Positions 16,150 through 24,727 of a DNA stretch of 64,000 nt are shown here, one piece after another; the first letter of the stretch is position 1, and every line of letters starts with the position of its first letter. The notes beneath the pieces were generated by a model. That model searched no databases and was not told where the DNA came from. It saw only the letters and a list, made by a program, of their open reading frames with translations. Origin of the DNA: Kitasatospora phosalacinea (lineage in GTDB: Bacteria; Actinomycetota; Actinomycetes; Streptomycetales; Streptomycetaceae); the NCBI RefSeq assembly GCF_000716545.1, contig NZ_JNWZ01000027.1, forward strand, positions 13,046 to 77,045. Reading direction: 5' to 3'. The position numbers and the translations under genes were made by a program.

Positions 16150-16344
16150 GTGATTCTCTCCATCTCCGGCATCGTCCTGTTCGGCGTCATCGCCTTCCTC
16201 TTCTTCCGCCGGGACGGGTTGAAGATCTCGCACGCCCTGGTGTGCGCCCTGTTCGGCTTCTACGTCGCGGGCTCCTCGATCGCCCCGAGCATCCAGGCGG
16301 GCGGCGCGAGCCTGGCCAGCCTGATCGGCGGCCTGAAGTTCTGA
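16150..16344 (+). CDS. Small hydrophobic membrane protein
   Basis: A 64-residue protein with two likely transmembrane stretches: ISGIVLFGVIAFLFF, and ALVCALFGFYVAGSSIA after the polar RRDGLKIS. The start is GTG with GAGGAG about 8 nt upstream. It lies 133 nt upstream of the FtsK-like gene on the same strand. I recall such short membrane proteins being found with this type of FtsK-like protein in streptomycetes. A partner or accessory role is inferred from position only. Confidence 0.8.
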   Translation: MILSISGIVLFGVIAFLFFRRDGLKISHALVCALFGFYVAGSSIAPSIQAGGASLASLIGGLKF

Positions 16345-16362
16345 GCGGTCCCTGCTCCTCAC

Positions 16363-16395
16363 GGCCCGGGCGCGGAGATCCCACCGCCCCGGGCC
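16363..16395 (+). terminator. Weak intergenic hairpin
   Basis: An 8-bp stem, GGCCCGGG with CCCGGGCC, and 17-nt loop between the small membrane protein and the FtsK-like gene. It may reduce read-through. Confidence 0.45.
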
Positions 16396-16477
16396 TTCTG
16401 CCAGCCCCCGCCGGCCCGTCCCCCGCCGGCCCCGCCGTCCCGCTCCCATTCCCCCCTCCCCGCCCTCCGGAGCCCGC

Positions 16478-18085
16478 ATGTCCCTCACCCGCCACTTCAC
16501 CCGGGGCCGCGACCTCGCCCGCAGCGCCGGCGACCACGCCGCCGACGTGTTCGCCCCGCTGGCGCTGATCGGCCGCGGCCTGCGCCGCCACGTCGACTGG
16601 GCCAGGTCCCACTGGTCGGCCACCCCGAAGGAGCGGCGCGGCCCGACGCTGCTGGTCGGCGCGGCCGTGGTGCTCGGCGTCTTCCTGCTGCCGCACGGCC
16701 CGCTGCTGGCGATCGTCGCCCTGGTCGCCTCGGCCGCCTGGGTCGGCCGCACCCCCAGGACCCCGGCGGAGCCCGAGCCGGACCCGGCGGACGTCAAACT
16801 GCCCGCCCTGTACGCGGCGCTCACCCCGTACTTCGGCGGCTACGCCGACCCGGGCGCGCTGTACCGGGTGGACGGCGAGTGGAAGTCGGCGCTCTCCGAC
16901 TGGGCGTTCGACCCGGACGGCCGGCTGGCCGCGCTGGAGATCGCCTACCCGGCGTACTTCACCGACACCGAGCCGACCGCCCGGGCCCGGATCGAGCAGG
17001 TGGTGCAGGGCAAGGCGGGGCGCTCGCGGGAGTACCGCTTCGACTGGGACGAGGAGTCCAACCGGCTGCGGGTGACGGCGCTCTCCCCGCTGCCCGCCGA
17101 CATCGCCGCGCAGCGCTTCGTCACCGCGCCGGGCGAGATCGTGCTCGGCTTCACCGACGACGCGGGCAGCCACCGCACCATCCCGGTGGAGCAGGGCGGC
17201 GTCACCGACCAGCAGCCGCCGGTGATCTGGCGGGTCGGGCCGCGCTCGGCCGAGCCGCACCTGCTGGCGCTGGGCGCGTCCGGCCACGGCACCTCGACCC
17301 TGCTGCGCTCGATCGCGCTGCAGGCGCTGCCGCACGGCGACCTGGTGGTGGTGGACGGGGCGAGCACCGGCGAGCACGCCTGCCTGGTGAACCGTCCGGG
17401 CGTGCACACCGTGGAGACCAGCCTGCACGGGGCGCTGGCCGCGCTGGAGTGGTGCGCGCAGGAGACCGAGCGGCGGCTGGTGGCGCTGAACGCGGCCCGG
17501 CACCACGGGATGGCGGCGCCCGCCGACGTGACCCGTCCGCTGTGGATCCTGCTCGACCGCCTCACCGAGCTGTCCGAGCTGGCCCGCGCCGAGGGCCGCA
17601 CCGATCCGCAGGAGCTGCTGGAGGTGCCGCTGCGGCACGGCCGGGCGGCCCGGGTGACGGTGGTGTTCGCGGACGCGCTGGACGCCCGGGACCGGATCTC
17701 CGCCACCGTGCGCACCTGCACCCGCGCCCGGGTGGTGCTCGGCCCGGTGAACACGGAGTCCGGCCCGGCCGCGCTCGGCGGCCCGCTGGACATCGCGCCC
17801 GCCGCGCACACCCCGCCCGGGCGCGGCTACGCCCGGATCGGCACCGCGGCCCCGGTCCGGCTGCAGGTCCCGGTGACCGTCGACCCGCTGGACGAGGACG
17901 CCCCGGCCCCGCTGCGGGACGCGGTGGTCGCGCTGCTGCCGCACCGCGACTCCCGCACCGGGGCGGCCGAGCCGGCGCCGCCGGTCGCCGGGGCGGCCGA
18001 GCCCGCCGAACCGACCGCCGCCGAACCGGGCCCGGCGGATCTGACCAAGGAGGCGGCCCGGGTCGACCCGAGCCCGGCCTGGTAG
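16478..18085 (+). CDS. FtsK/SpoIIIE-like membrane protein with degenerate P-loop
   Basis: A 535-residue protein. One or two membrane helices at about 65-90 (LLVGAAVVLGVFLLP and LAIVALVASAAWV) precede a soluble domain and an FtsK-like ATPase-type domain at about 235-480. The P-loop region reads GASGHGTST (about 266) where GxxxxGK[ST] is expected: the catalytic Lys is Thr. The Walker B-like strand LWILLDR is intact. I recall the same Lys loss in streptomycete relatives, so it seems a family feature rather than damage here. A role in DNA transport is unlikely without ATP hydrolysis; a structural or nucleotide-sensing role is possible. The C-terminal 50 residues are Ala/Pro/Glu-rich. Confidence 0.85.
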   Translation: MSLTRHFTRGRDLARSAGDHAADVFAPLALIGRGLRRHVDWARSHWSATPKERRGPTLLVGAAVVLGVFLLPHGPLLAIVALVASAAWVGRTPRTPAEPEPDPADVKLPALYAALTPYFGGYADPGALYRVDGEWKSALSDWAFDPDGRLAALEIAYPAYFTDTEPTARARIEQVVQGKAGRSREYRFDWDEESNRLRVTALSPLPADIAAQRFVTAPGEIVLGFTDDAGSHRTIPVEQGGVTDQQPPVIWRVGPRSAEPHLLALGASGHGTSTLLRSIALQALPHGDLVVVDGASTGEHACLVNRPGVHTVETSLHGALAALEWCAQETERRLVALNAARHHGMAAPADVTRPLWILLDRLTELSELARAEGRTDPQELLEVPLRHGRAARVTVVFADALDARDRISATVRTCTRARVVLGPVNTESGPAALGGPLDIAPAAHTPPGRGYARIGTAAPVRLQVPVTVDPLDEDAPAPLRDAVVALLPHRDSRTGAAEPAPPVAGAAEPAEPTAAEPGPADLTKEAARVDPSPAW

Positions 18086-18164
18086 GAGGCCCGTCCGACC
18101 TGCGCTTTCCGGCCGACCAGAAGTGCACAAAATGTGACACGCCGGGTGATAACACCGCTCAGAT

Positions 18165-18193
18165 GTGACAAAACGGGCGACCATGGGTACAAA
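18165..18193 (+). promoter_or_regulatory. Housekeeping-type rbpA promoter
   Basis: GTGACA (18165-18170), a 17-nt spacer and TACAAA (18188-18193) fit a principal sigma-factor promoter. It is upstream of the SigR-type promoter, so rbpA would have two start sites. Confidence 0.55.
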
Positions 18194-18228
18194 CAGGGGC
18201 GGCACGACAGGCGACGTATGTCCCGGAC

Positions 18229-18255
18229 GGGAATCTTCGTCGGAGGTCGAGCGTT
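18229..18255 (+). promoter_or_regulatory. SigR-type promoter of rbpA
   Basis: GGGAAT (18229-18234), exactly 18 nt, then GTT (18253-18255). This is the SigR consensus GGAAT-N18-GTT. In Streptomyces coelicolor rbpA is a known member of the disulfide-stress (SigR) regulon, which supports the assignment. Confidence 0.85.
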
Positions 18256-18318
18256 GGACCCAGCGACGAAGACAGCGACCACTAGTCCTGTGGGCAAGAA
18301 GCCCGGGAGGCACGATTC

Positions 18319-18693
18319 ATGAGCGAGCGAGCTCTCCGCGGCACGCGACTCGGGGCGACCAGCTACGAGACCGACCGCGGCATTGACCTGGCACCGCGCC
18401 AGACCGTCGAGTACGCATGTCAGAACGGACACCGCTTCGAGGTCCCGTTCTCGGTCGAGGCGGAGATTCCCGTGGTGTGGGAGTGCCGCTTCTGCGGTCA
18501 GGAGGCCGCCCTCCTCGACGGCGAGGAGCCGGAGGAGAAGAAGACCAAGCCCACCCGCACCCACTGGGACATGCTGATGGAGCGCCGTACCCGCGAGGAG
18601 TTGGAGGAGGTCCTGGCCGAGCGCCTGGCCGTCCTGCGCTCCGGCGGGATGAACCTGGCGATCCACCCGCGTGACTCGCGCAAGTCGGCCTGA
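18319..18693 (+). CDS. rbpA: RNA polymerase-binding protein RbpA
   Basis: A 124-residue actinobacterial RNA polymerase-binding protein. It contacts group I/II sigma factors and core polymerase and stabilises open promoter complexes. The zinc-binding residues C34 (YACQNGH), H38, C56 and C59 (WECRFCG) are present. The N-terminal tail (LRGTRLGATSYETDRG) and the C-terminal sigma-interacting domain (HWDMLMERRT to the end) are typical. The length matches the family. It has a SigR-type promoter and a housekeeping promoter upstream, and a convergent terminator after it. Confidence 0.98.
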   Translation: MSERALRGTRLGATSYETDRGIDLAPRQTVEYACQNGHRFEVPFSVEAEIPVVWECRFCGQEAALLDGEEPEEKKTKPTRTHWDMLMERRTREELEEVLAERLAVLRSGGMNLAIHPRDSRKSA

Positions 18694-18714
18694 CACGCAC
18701 ACCCCGCACCACCG

Positions 18715-18750
18715 CCGAAGGGCCCCGGTTCCCCCACCGGGGCCCTTCGG
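18715..18750. terminator. Bidirectional terminator between rbpA and fxsA
   Basis: A perfect 14-bp stem, CCGAAGGGCCCCGG with CCGGGGCCCTTCGG, and an 8-nt loop between convergent genes. Confidence 0.9.
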
Positions 18751-18795
18751 CGTTCCCGCTCACCTCACCCGCGGCGGTGCGCTCCTCACGGGCCG

Positions 18796-19392
18796 TCAGG
18801 GCGCGATCGGCGGGCGGTGCCCGGTGTCCGGGCCGGACGGGCCGCGCGGGCCGGCCGGCGGGTCGACGACCTCGCCCTGGACGACCTTGCCGTCGGGCCG
18901 GTGGATGCGCAGCTGCTCCTGCAACCGCATCGCGTCGGCGAACCGGTCGGCGCCGAGCGGGGAGGTGGAGCGCAGCGCCGAGCCGGTGATCCGGCGGCCG
19001 GCCACGCGCCACAGCGCGCGGGTCGGCGGCAGCAGGAAGGTCGCGGCCAGCAGGTCGGACAGGAAGCCGGGGATCATCAGCAGGACGCCCGCCAGCACCG
19101 TCATCGAGGTGCCGGTCTGCGGCTGCGCCGACTGCGGGTCCTTGGACAGCTCGACGGCGGCCCGGAACGCCCGCGCCCCGGCGCGCTTGATCACCGTGCC
19201 GCCGAGGAACACCCCGCCGACCAGCAGCAGGAGCGTCAGGAACCAGCCGATCCAGCCGGCCACCACCGTGACCAGCCAGATCTCCAGCACCAGCCAGGCG
19301 ACGACCAGCAGCGGCACGGTGCGGGCGAGCCTGCCTCGGCGGGCCGGGCGGGCCGGGGTTGCTTGCTGGGACACGGTACGGATCCACTCCAT
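18796..19392 (-). CDS. fxsA: FxsA-family membrane protein
   Basis: A 198-residue membrane protein of the FxsA family. Hydrophobic segments are VPLLVVAWLVLEIWLV, WFLTLLLLVGGVFLGGTVI and VLAGVLLMIPGFLSDLLAATFLL; the last carries the IPGFLSD motif of the family. The tail is Pro/Gly-rich (VVDPPAGPRGPSGPDTG). In Escherichia coli FxsA affects exclusion of phage T7. The role here is unknown. The start is ATG 19392, with GTG 19374 as an alternative. It is downstream of lnt with 132 bases between. Confidence 0.88.
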   Translation of the reverse strand: MEWIRTVSQQATPARPARRGRLARTVPLLVVAWLVLEIWLVTVVAGWIGWFLTLLLLVGGVFLGGTVIKRAGARAFRAAVELSKDPQSAQPQTGTSMTVLAGVLLMIPGFLSDLLAATFLLPPTRALWRVAGRRITGSALRSTSPLGADRFADAMRLQEQLRIHRPDGKVVQGEVVDPPAGPRGPSGPDTGHRPPIAP

Positions 19393-19524
19393 CGCGGTGC
19401 TCTCCGCGGCGGCCGGCCTGCCCGGCCGCGTCCACGGCACCACCCAGCACAACGGCCCCGGGGGGCGCCGTGTTCCTCGGGGTTCCCTCGGCGCGCGCCC
19501 GGGGCCGCGGGGCCCGGCTCCGGT

Positions 19525-21168
19525 TCAGGCGGTGGTCCCGGCCTCCCGCTCGGCCGCGGCGCGGCCCTCCGCCCGGCGCCGGCGCACCGCGCCGGCCACC
19601 GCGAACGCGCACGCCAGCACGCCGCCCAGGGCCAGCACCCACTCCGGGGCGGCGCCGACCCGGTCCGCGACGGTCCTGCCGTCGCGCAGCGGCACCACCG
19701 CGTTGAGCACGGCCTGCTCCATCTCGCCGGTGCGCTGCTGCACCGTGCCGTCGGGGGCGATCACCGCGGAGACGCCGCTGGTCGCCGCGATCAGCACCGC
19801 CCGCCCGTGCTCGACGGCCCGCAGCCGGGACATCGCGAGCTGCTGCTCGGTCTGCCCGGTGCGGTTGTAGGTGGCGTTGTTGGTCTGCACGACGATGACC
19901 CGGCCGCCCTGGTCGACGGCGTCCCGGACGATCTCGTCGTAGGCGACCTCGAAGCAGATCACGTCGCCGATCCGGGCCGGGCCGAGCTGCATCACGCCGT
20001 TGTGGGTGCCGGGGTAGAAGTCCCGGGCGACCCGCTGCAGGCGGCTGATCACCTTGGACAGCTCCTCGCGGAACGGCACGTACTCGCCGAACGGCACCGG
20101 GTGCTGCTTGGTGTAGGAGGCGCCGGGGCCGGTGGCCGGATCCCAGACGATGCCCTCGTTCTGGACGTGCTGCTCGTCGGGGCCGTCGACCAGGGCGCCG
20201 ACCAGGGTGGGCACGCCGACCGCCTTGACCGCCTCGTCGATCCGGGCGTACGCGGCCGGGTCGGTGAACGGGTCCAGGTCGGAGGCGTTCTCCGGCCAGA
20301 TCACGATGTCGGGCTTGGCGACCTTGCCGGCCGCGATGTCGGCGGCGAGCTTCTCGGTGGCGGTGGCGTGGTTGTCCAGCACCTCCATCGGGCGGCCCAG
20401 GAAGTCCATGCCGGGGCGGTCCACGTTGCCCTGGACGAGGGAGACCTTCACCGTGTCGTCGGCCGAGGTCGGCACCGGCACGGCGTAGCCGGCCAGCGCC
20501 AGCGCGAGCGCGCCCACCGCGCCGGCGGCGGTGCGCCAGGGCATCTCGGTGTCGGTGCGCCGGGCCCGCACCGCGCTCAGCGCGGCCCAGGCCAGCAGGG
20601 CGCCGGCGGCGGCGACCGCGAAGGTCACCAGCGGGGCGCCGCCGAGCGCGGCCAGCGGCGTGAACGGGCTGGCGGTGTTGGCGAACGCCAGCCGGCCCCA
20701 CGGGAAGCCGCCGAACGGCAGCCGGTCGCGCATCCACTCCTGGGTGACCCACAGCACCGCGCCCCACAGCGGCCAGCCGCGCAGCTTCGAGGTCAGCGCC
20801 AGGCCGGCGCCCATCAGCGCCAGGAACAGCGCCTCGATCAGCGACAGGCCGACGGTGGCGTCCCAGCCGACCGGGCGCAGCCAGGACAGCAGCACCACGA
20901 AGAACGGCACCCCGAACGCGAAGCCGATCCAGGCGCCGTGCCGGGCGGTGCGGCCGCGGGTGAGCAGGGCCAGGGCGGCGACCGCGAGGACGGACAGCGG
21001 CCACAGGTCGAACGGCGGGAAGGCGAGGGCCAGGGCGAGGCCGGACAGCGCGGCCAGCCCGGTCCTGGCCCACCAGACCCGGCGGCGCCCGCGCGCGGGG
21101 GCCACCGGCTCCGCGTCCTGCTCGGCCACCGGGCGCTCCTGCTGCTCGTGCGAAACCGGCAGTGCCAC
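19525..21168 (-). CDS. lnt: Apolipoprotein N-acyltransferase
   Basis: A 547-residue enzyme that transfers an acyl chain from phospholipid to the N-terminal Cys of lipoproteins. N-terminal membrane helices (about 35-235) precede the nitrilase-like domain. The catalytic Glu (IVIWPENASD), Lys (SYTKQHPVPFGEY) and Cys (DVICFEVAYD) are all present. One helix follows near the C-terminus (WVLALGGVLACAFAVAGAV). The start is GTG 21168. In several actinobacteria Lnt lies next to a polyprenol-phosphate mannose synthase (Ppm1); I find no such gene here, only a 637-base gene-free stretch upstream. Confidence 0.95.
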   Translation of the reverse strand: MALPVSHEQQERPVAEQDAEPVAPARGRRRVWWARTGLAALSGLALALAFPPFDLWPLSVLAVAALALLTRGRTARHGAWIGFAFGVPFFVVLLSWLRPVGWDATVGLSLIEALFLALMGAGLALTSKLRGWPLWGAVLWVTQEWMRDRLPFGGFPWGRLAFANTASPFTPLAALGGAPLVTFAVAAAGALLAWAALSAVRARRTDTEMPWRTAAGAVGALALALAGYAVPVPTSADDTVKVSLVQGNVDRPGMDFLGRPMEVLDNHATATEKLAADIAAGKVAKPDIVIWPENASDLDPFTDPAAYARIDEAVKAVGVPTLVGALVDGPDEQHVQNEGIVWDPATGPGASYTKQHPVPFGEYVPFREELSKVISRLQRVARDFYPGTHNGVMQLGPARIGDVICFEVAYDEIVRDAVDQGGRVIVVQTNNATYNRTGQTEQQLAMSRLRAVEHGRAVLIAATSGVSAVIAPDGTVQQRTGEMEQAVLNAVVPLRDGRTVADRVGAAPEWVLALGGVLACAFAVAGAVRRRRAEGRAAAEREAGTTA

Positions 21169-21805
21169 CTGCGCACCACCTCTCTACCTCGGGATCGTCT
21201 CCGCGCGTGCGAGGGGCACGGCTGTCCCACCTCGTTCGACGTCCCAGGAAAGGTACCTCACTCCCCCGGCCGCACCGTCCGGCCGACGGCCCGTCAGCGG
21301 CAGGCCAGCGGGCGGTGCCCGGCGGCGGGCGGCGCCCGGCGGCGGGCGGCGCCTCCTCCGGGGTGCGGGCGTCCCGGAGGAGCAGGTCCCCGCGCCAGGG
21401 GGGCGACGACCGGCCGGACGCCGAGCGGCAGGCCGGTGGCCTCGTCCCGGGGCGGCAGGCCGGCCGTGGTCGGGACGACCGGCAGGCCGAGCCGGCCGGG
21501 AGGCCCTCGACCAGGGGCGGGGGAGCCGCTGGGCGTGCTGCGCGGCCTGCGCGCGGGCCCGGGGAGTCGGCGGCGTGCGCGGCCTCGCGCAGCCCCCGGT
21601 CCTGAACGGACGTCAGGGCCGACCGGGGCCGGGCCGCCGCGCCACCCCCCGATGGTCGGAACGGCGCCGGCGCGCCTTCCTCCCCCGGGACGACCCCCGT
21701 GCCCGGCCTCCTCCTCCCGGCGAGGGACGCCCCCGCCGCCCGGAGCGGTGAAGCTGGGCTGCGACGAACCCCGGCCGTCCCGTACTTCCGAAGAAGGAGA
21801 ATCGC
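21169..21805. other. Gene-free GC-rich stretch, 637 bases
   Basis: No ORF in any frame has a recognisable domain or a good start. Repeats such as CGGCGGGCGGCGCC and GGCAGGCCG-like sequence occur between about 21290 and 21500. The last 60 bases hold the ribosome-binding site (GAAGGAGA) and presumably the promoter of the serine hydrolase. It may be decayed coding sequence, but no homologous reading was recognised. Confidence 0.5.
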
Positions 21806-23023
21806 GTGAAGCAGTACCGAACGGGCGCACTGCGACTGGCCGCCGCACTGCTCGCGGGCGCCTCGGTGTTCGTCCCGGCCGCGTCCGCCGGGGCCGCGGC
21901 GGCGGAGCCGCCCACCGGCGCTCCCGAAGGCCCCGGGTCCCGGCCCGGGGCGGAGGCCCGGCCGGGCCTGCTGCAACAGGGGCTGGACGCGCTGACCGGC
22001 CGGGCCGGGGCCAGCGGGGCGATCGGTGAGCTGCGGCAGGACGGGCGGGTGGTGTGGCGCGGCACGTCCGGCGTCGGGGACCTGGCCACGGGGCGGCCCG
22101 CGCCGGTGGAGGGCGGGTTCCGGGCCGGCAGCGTCACCAAGCCGTTCCTGGCCACGGTGGTCCTGCAACTGGTCGGTGAGGGCCGGGTCGGGCTGGACCA
22201 GCCGATCGAGCGCTACCTGCCCGGCGTGGTGCCGAACGGCGCGGCGATCACGGTGCGCCAGGTGATGAACCACACCGCCGGGTTGTTCGACTACACCGAG
22301 GACAGCCGGTTCGCCTACGACACCGAGGCCGACCTGCGCCGGCTGCTCGACCGGGACCGCTGGCGCACCTGGTCGGCGTCCGAGCTGATCGGCATCGGCG
22401 TCTCGCACCCGCCGTACTTCGCGCCCGGCCGGGGCTGGCACTACTCGAACACCGACTACCTGCTGCTCGGCGAGCTGGTCGACCGGGTCACCGGCCACGA
22501 CTGGCGGAGCGAGGTGCGCCACCGGGTGATCCAGCCCCTGGGGCTGCGCCGCACCTCGCTGCCGGGCACCTCCACCACCGTTCCGGGCCCGCACAGCCAC
22601 GGCTACCTGGCGCTCTCCGACGGCCCGGCGGACGTCACCGACCTCAACCCCTCGGTGGCGGGCGCGGCCGGCGAACTCGTCTCCAGCCTCGACGACCTGG
22701 CCCGGTTCGACGCCGCCCTGCTCGGGGGTCGGCTGCTCGCCCCGGCGCAGCTGGCCCAGATGACCACCACGGTCCCGGCGGACGCGGAGCCGCCGACCTC
22801 CTACGGGCTCGGCCTGATGGAGCTGAAGCTGTCCTGCGGGAGCGTCTGGGGCCACCCCGGCGGGATCTACGGCTACTCCACCTACCTGTTCGGCGACCGC
22901 GCCGGACGCCGCCAGCTCGCGGTCTCGGTCAACCCGTACGACCCCGTCAAGGGCGCCCAGTTGACCCCCACCGCGATCTCGCTGGTGGACCTGGCCTTCT
23001 GCGGCCCGACCGGCGCCTCCTGA
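21806..23023 (+). CDS. Secreted serine hydrolase (class C beta-lactamase / DD-peptidase-like)
   Basis: A 405-residue exported enzyme. A signal peptide (about 1-33, AASAGAAAAE) is followed by the beta-lactamase/DD-peptidase fold. The SxxK motif is S109-V-T-K112, YxN is Y213-S-N215, and HPGG replaces the KTG motif (WGHPGGIYG), as in family S12 DD-peptidases. Two cysteines (KLSCGS and AFCGP) may form a disulfide. The start is GTG 21806 with GAAGGAGA 6 nt upstream. It could act as a D-aminopeptidase, esterase or DD-carboxypeptidase. A true beta-lactamase is unlikely. Confidence 0.93.
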   Translation: MKQYRTGALRLAAALLAGASVFVPAASAGAAAAEPPTGAPEGPGSRPGAEARPGLLQQGLDALTGRAGASGAIGELRQDGRVVWRGTSGVGDLATGRPAPVEGGFRAGSVTKPFLATVVLQLVGEGRVGLDQPIERYLPGVVPNGAAITVRQVMNHTAGLFDYTEDSRFAYDTEADLRRLLDRDRWRTWSASELIGIGVSHPPYFAPGRGWHYSNTDYLLLGELVDRVTGHDWRSEVRHRVIQPLGLRRTSLPGTSTTVPGPHSHGYLALSDGPADVTDLNPSVAGAAGELVSSLDDLARFDAALLGGRLLAPAQLAQMTTTVPADAEPPTSYGLGLMELKLSCGSVWGHPGGIYGYSTYLFGDRAGRRQLAVSVNPYDPVKGAQLTPTAISLVDLAFCGPTGAS

Positions 23024-23047
23024 TGCCTGCCCCGGCCCGGTGACGAC

Positions 23048-23088
23048 GCCTGACGGCCCCGCCCGGCACCGGGCCGGGGCCGTCAGGC
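23048..23088. terminator. Bidirectional terminator at the amidohydrolase end
   Basis: A 13-bp outer stem (23048-23060 with 23076-23088) around an inner GCCCGG/CCGGGC hairpin. It overlaps the last codons of the amidohydrolase on the minus strand. Confidence 0.8.
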
Positions 23089-24696
23089 GGTGCGCCGGTG
23101 GACCGTGCGGCCGCGGACCACGGTGCGCAGGCAGACCGGCAGGGGCTCGCCGGGGGTGAGGTCGGGCAGGCCGGGGGTGCCGGAGCGGGGGTCGGTGGAC
23201 CAGCCGGCGATCCGGGTGTCGGGGGCCTGGACGACCAGGTCGGTGGTGGCCCAGATCGCGTAGGAGGCGACGGCGCCGGGGACGAGGACGCCGTCCGCGT
23301 CGTGGCCGAGCGCGCGGTGGCCGCCGCGGGTGTGGGCGGTGAAGGCGGCGCGCACCGAGATCCGGTGCTCGGGGGTGCGGTGGAAGGCGGCGGCCCGGAC
23401 GGTGCCCCAGGGGTCGAGCGGGGTGACCGGCGCGTCGGAGCCGAAGGCCAGCGGGAGGCCGGTGCGCAGCATCGCCGCGAAGGGGTTGAGCGCGGCGGCG
23501 CGCTCGGCGCCCAGGCGGGCGGCGTACATGCCGTCGGGGCCGCCCCAGGCGGCGTCGAAGGCGGGCTGGACGGAGGCGGTGAGGCCGAGTTCGGCGAACG
23601 CGGCGAGCGTCTCGTACGTGAGCGCCTCGGCGTGCTCGACCCGGTGCCGGGCGGCCTTGACGCGGTCCGGGCCGAGCTTGTCGGCGGCGGCGCGCACGCC
23701 CTCCACCACGGCGCCGATCGCGGCGTCGCCGATGGCGTGGAAGCCGGCCTGCAGGCCCGCCTCGGTGCAGGCGGTGACGTGGTCGGCGATCTGGGCGGCG
23801 GTGAGGTAGGCGGTGCCGGTGTGCGCGGCGTCGGCGTAGGGGTCGTGCAGGCAGGCGGTGTGCGAGCCGAGGGCGCCGTCGACGAAGAGGTCGCCGCCGG
23901 CGCCGACCGCGCCCAGGCGCTTGGCGGTCTCGATGCCCTCGGGGCCGAGTTCGCCCCAGTAGCCGTACACCTCGGGGCCGTCGGTCTCGGCGGCGAGGGC
24001 GAGCAGCGCGGCGAGGTCCTCGGCGGAGGAGATCTGCGGCCCGGCGCACTCGTGCAGGGTGCCGATGCCGAGTTCGGCGGCCCGGCGCAGGGTGGCGTGC
24101 TGGGCGTCGCGGCGCTGGAGGGGGGTGAGGTGGGCGAGGGCGGCCTGCCGCACGGCGTGGTGGGCGTCGCGGGTGAGCGGGCCGGTGGCGTCGTACCCGG
24201 GGAGCGCGTCCAGGCCGGGGACGAGGGCGCGCAGCGCGCTGGTGGCGAGCGCGGAGTGCACGTCGGTGCGGGAGAGGTAGAGCGGGACGGGCCCGGCCGC
24301 GGCGTCGAGTTCGGCGAGCGCGGGGGCGCGGTGCTCGGGCCAGCGGGTCTCGTCCCAGCCGTGGCCGATCAGGGCGCCGCCGGTGCGGCTCGCGCCGAAC
24401 GCGGCGATCCGGTCCAGTGCTCCGGCGAGCGAGGCGCAGTCGGTGAGGTCGAGGCCGGTGAGGGCGAGGCCGGTGGAGGTGGCGTGCACGTGGGCGTCGA
24501 CGAAGGCGGGGGTGACCAGGGCGCCGTCCAGTTCGACGATCTCGTCGGCGGTGTCGGCGTACGCCTCGGCGGCTCCGTCGCTGCCGACCCAGGCGACGTG
24601 TTCGCCCTCGACCAGCATGGCGGTGGCGAAGGGGTCGGCGGGGCTGTAGACGTTGCCGCCGCGCAGCAGCACGGTCCGGTCGGTGCGTTCGGTCAT
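23083..24696 (-). CDS. Amidohydrolase family protein (YtcJ-like)
   Basis: A 537-residue metal-dependent hydrolase. DAHVHATS supplies the HxH metal ligands, FHAIGDAAI and RHRVEHAE the two later His sites, and FGSDAPV the catalytic Asp at the barrel end. This is the YtcJ-like subgroup, whose known members act on N-acylated amines or amino acids. The start is ATG 24696. It lies 31 nt downstream of an AsnC/Lrp-family gene on the same strand, so that regulator may control it. Substrate unknown. Confidence 0.9.
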   Translation of the reverse strand: MTERTDRTVLLRGGNVYSPADPFATAMLVEGEHVAWVGSDGAAEAYADTADEIVELDGALVTPAFVDAHVHATSTGLALTGLDLTDCASLAGALDRIAAFGASRTGGALIGHGWDETRWPEHRAPALAELDAAAGPVPLYLSRTDVHSALATSALRALVPGLDALPGYDATGPLTRDAHHAVRQAALAHLTPLQRRDAQHATLRRAAELGIGTLHECAGPQISSAEDLAALLALAAETDGPEVYGYWGELGPEGIETAKRLGAVGAGGDLFVDGALGSHTACLHDPYADAAHTGTAYLTAAQIADHVTACTEAGLQAGFHAIGDAAIGAVVEGVRAAADKLGPDRVKAARHRVEHAEALTYETLAAFAELGLTASVQPAFDAAWGGPDGMYAARLGAERAAALNPFAAMLRTGLPLAFGSDAPVTPLDPWGTVRAAAFHRTPEHRISVRAAFTAHTRGGHRALGHDADGVLVPGAVASYAIWATTDLVVQAPDTRIAGWSTDPRSGTPGLPDLTPGEPLPVCLRTVVRGRTVHRRTA

Positions 24697-24727
24697 GGCG
24701 TCCAGTCTCGCACTCTGGACGGCCCGG

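Noticed and set aside
16084..16824. 246-codon minus-strand ORF
   Set aside because: It lies antisense to the small membrane protein and the FtsK-like gene, which have clear start signals and better codon bias.
18141..18170. TGTGACA repeats upstream of rbpA as a Crp or Rex site
   Set aside because: The repeats do not match a full Crp or Rex palindrome; the promoter assignment explains the conserved bases.
21294..21848. 184-codon minus-strand ORF upstream of the serine hydrolase
   Set aside because: Pro/Gly/Arg-rich with no recognisable motif; it overlaps the serine hydrolase start and its codon bias fits GC noise.
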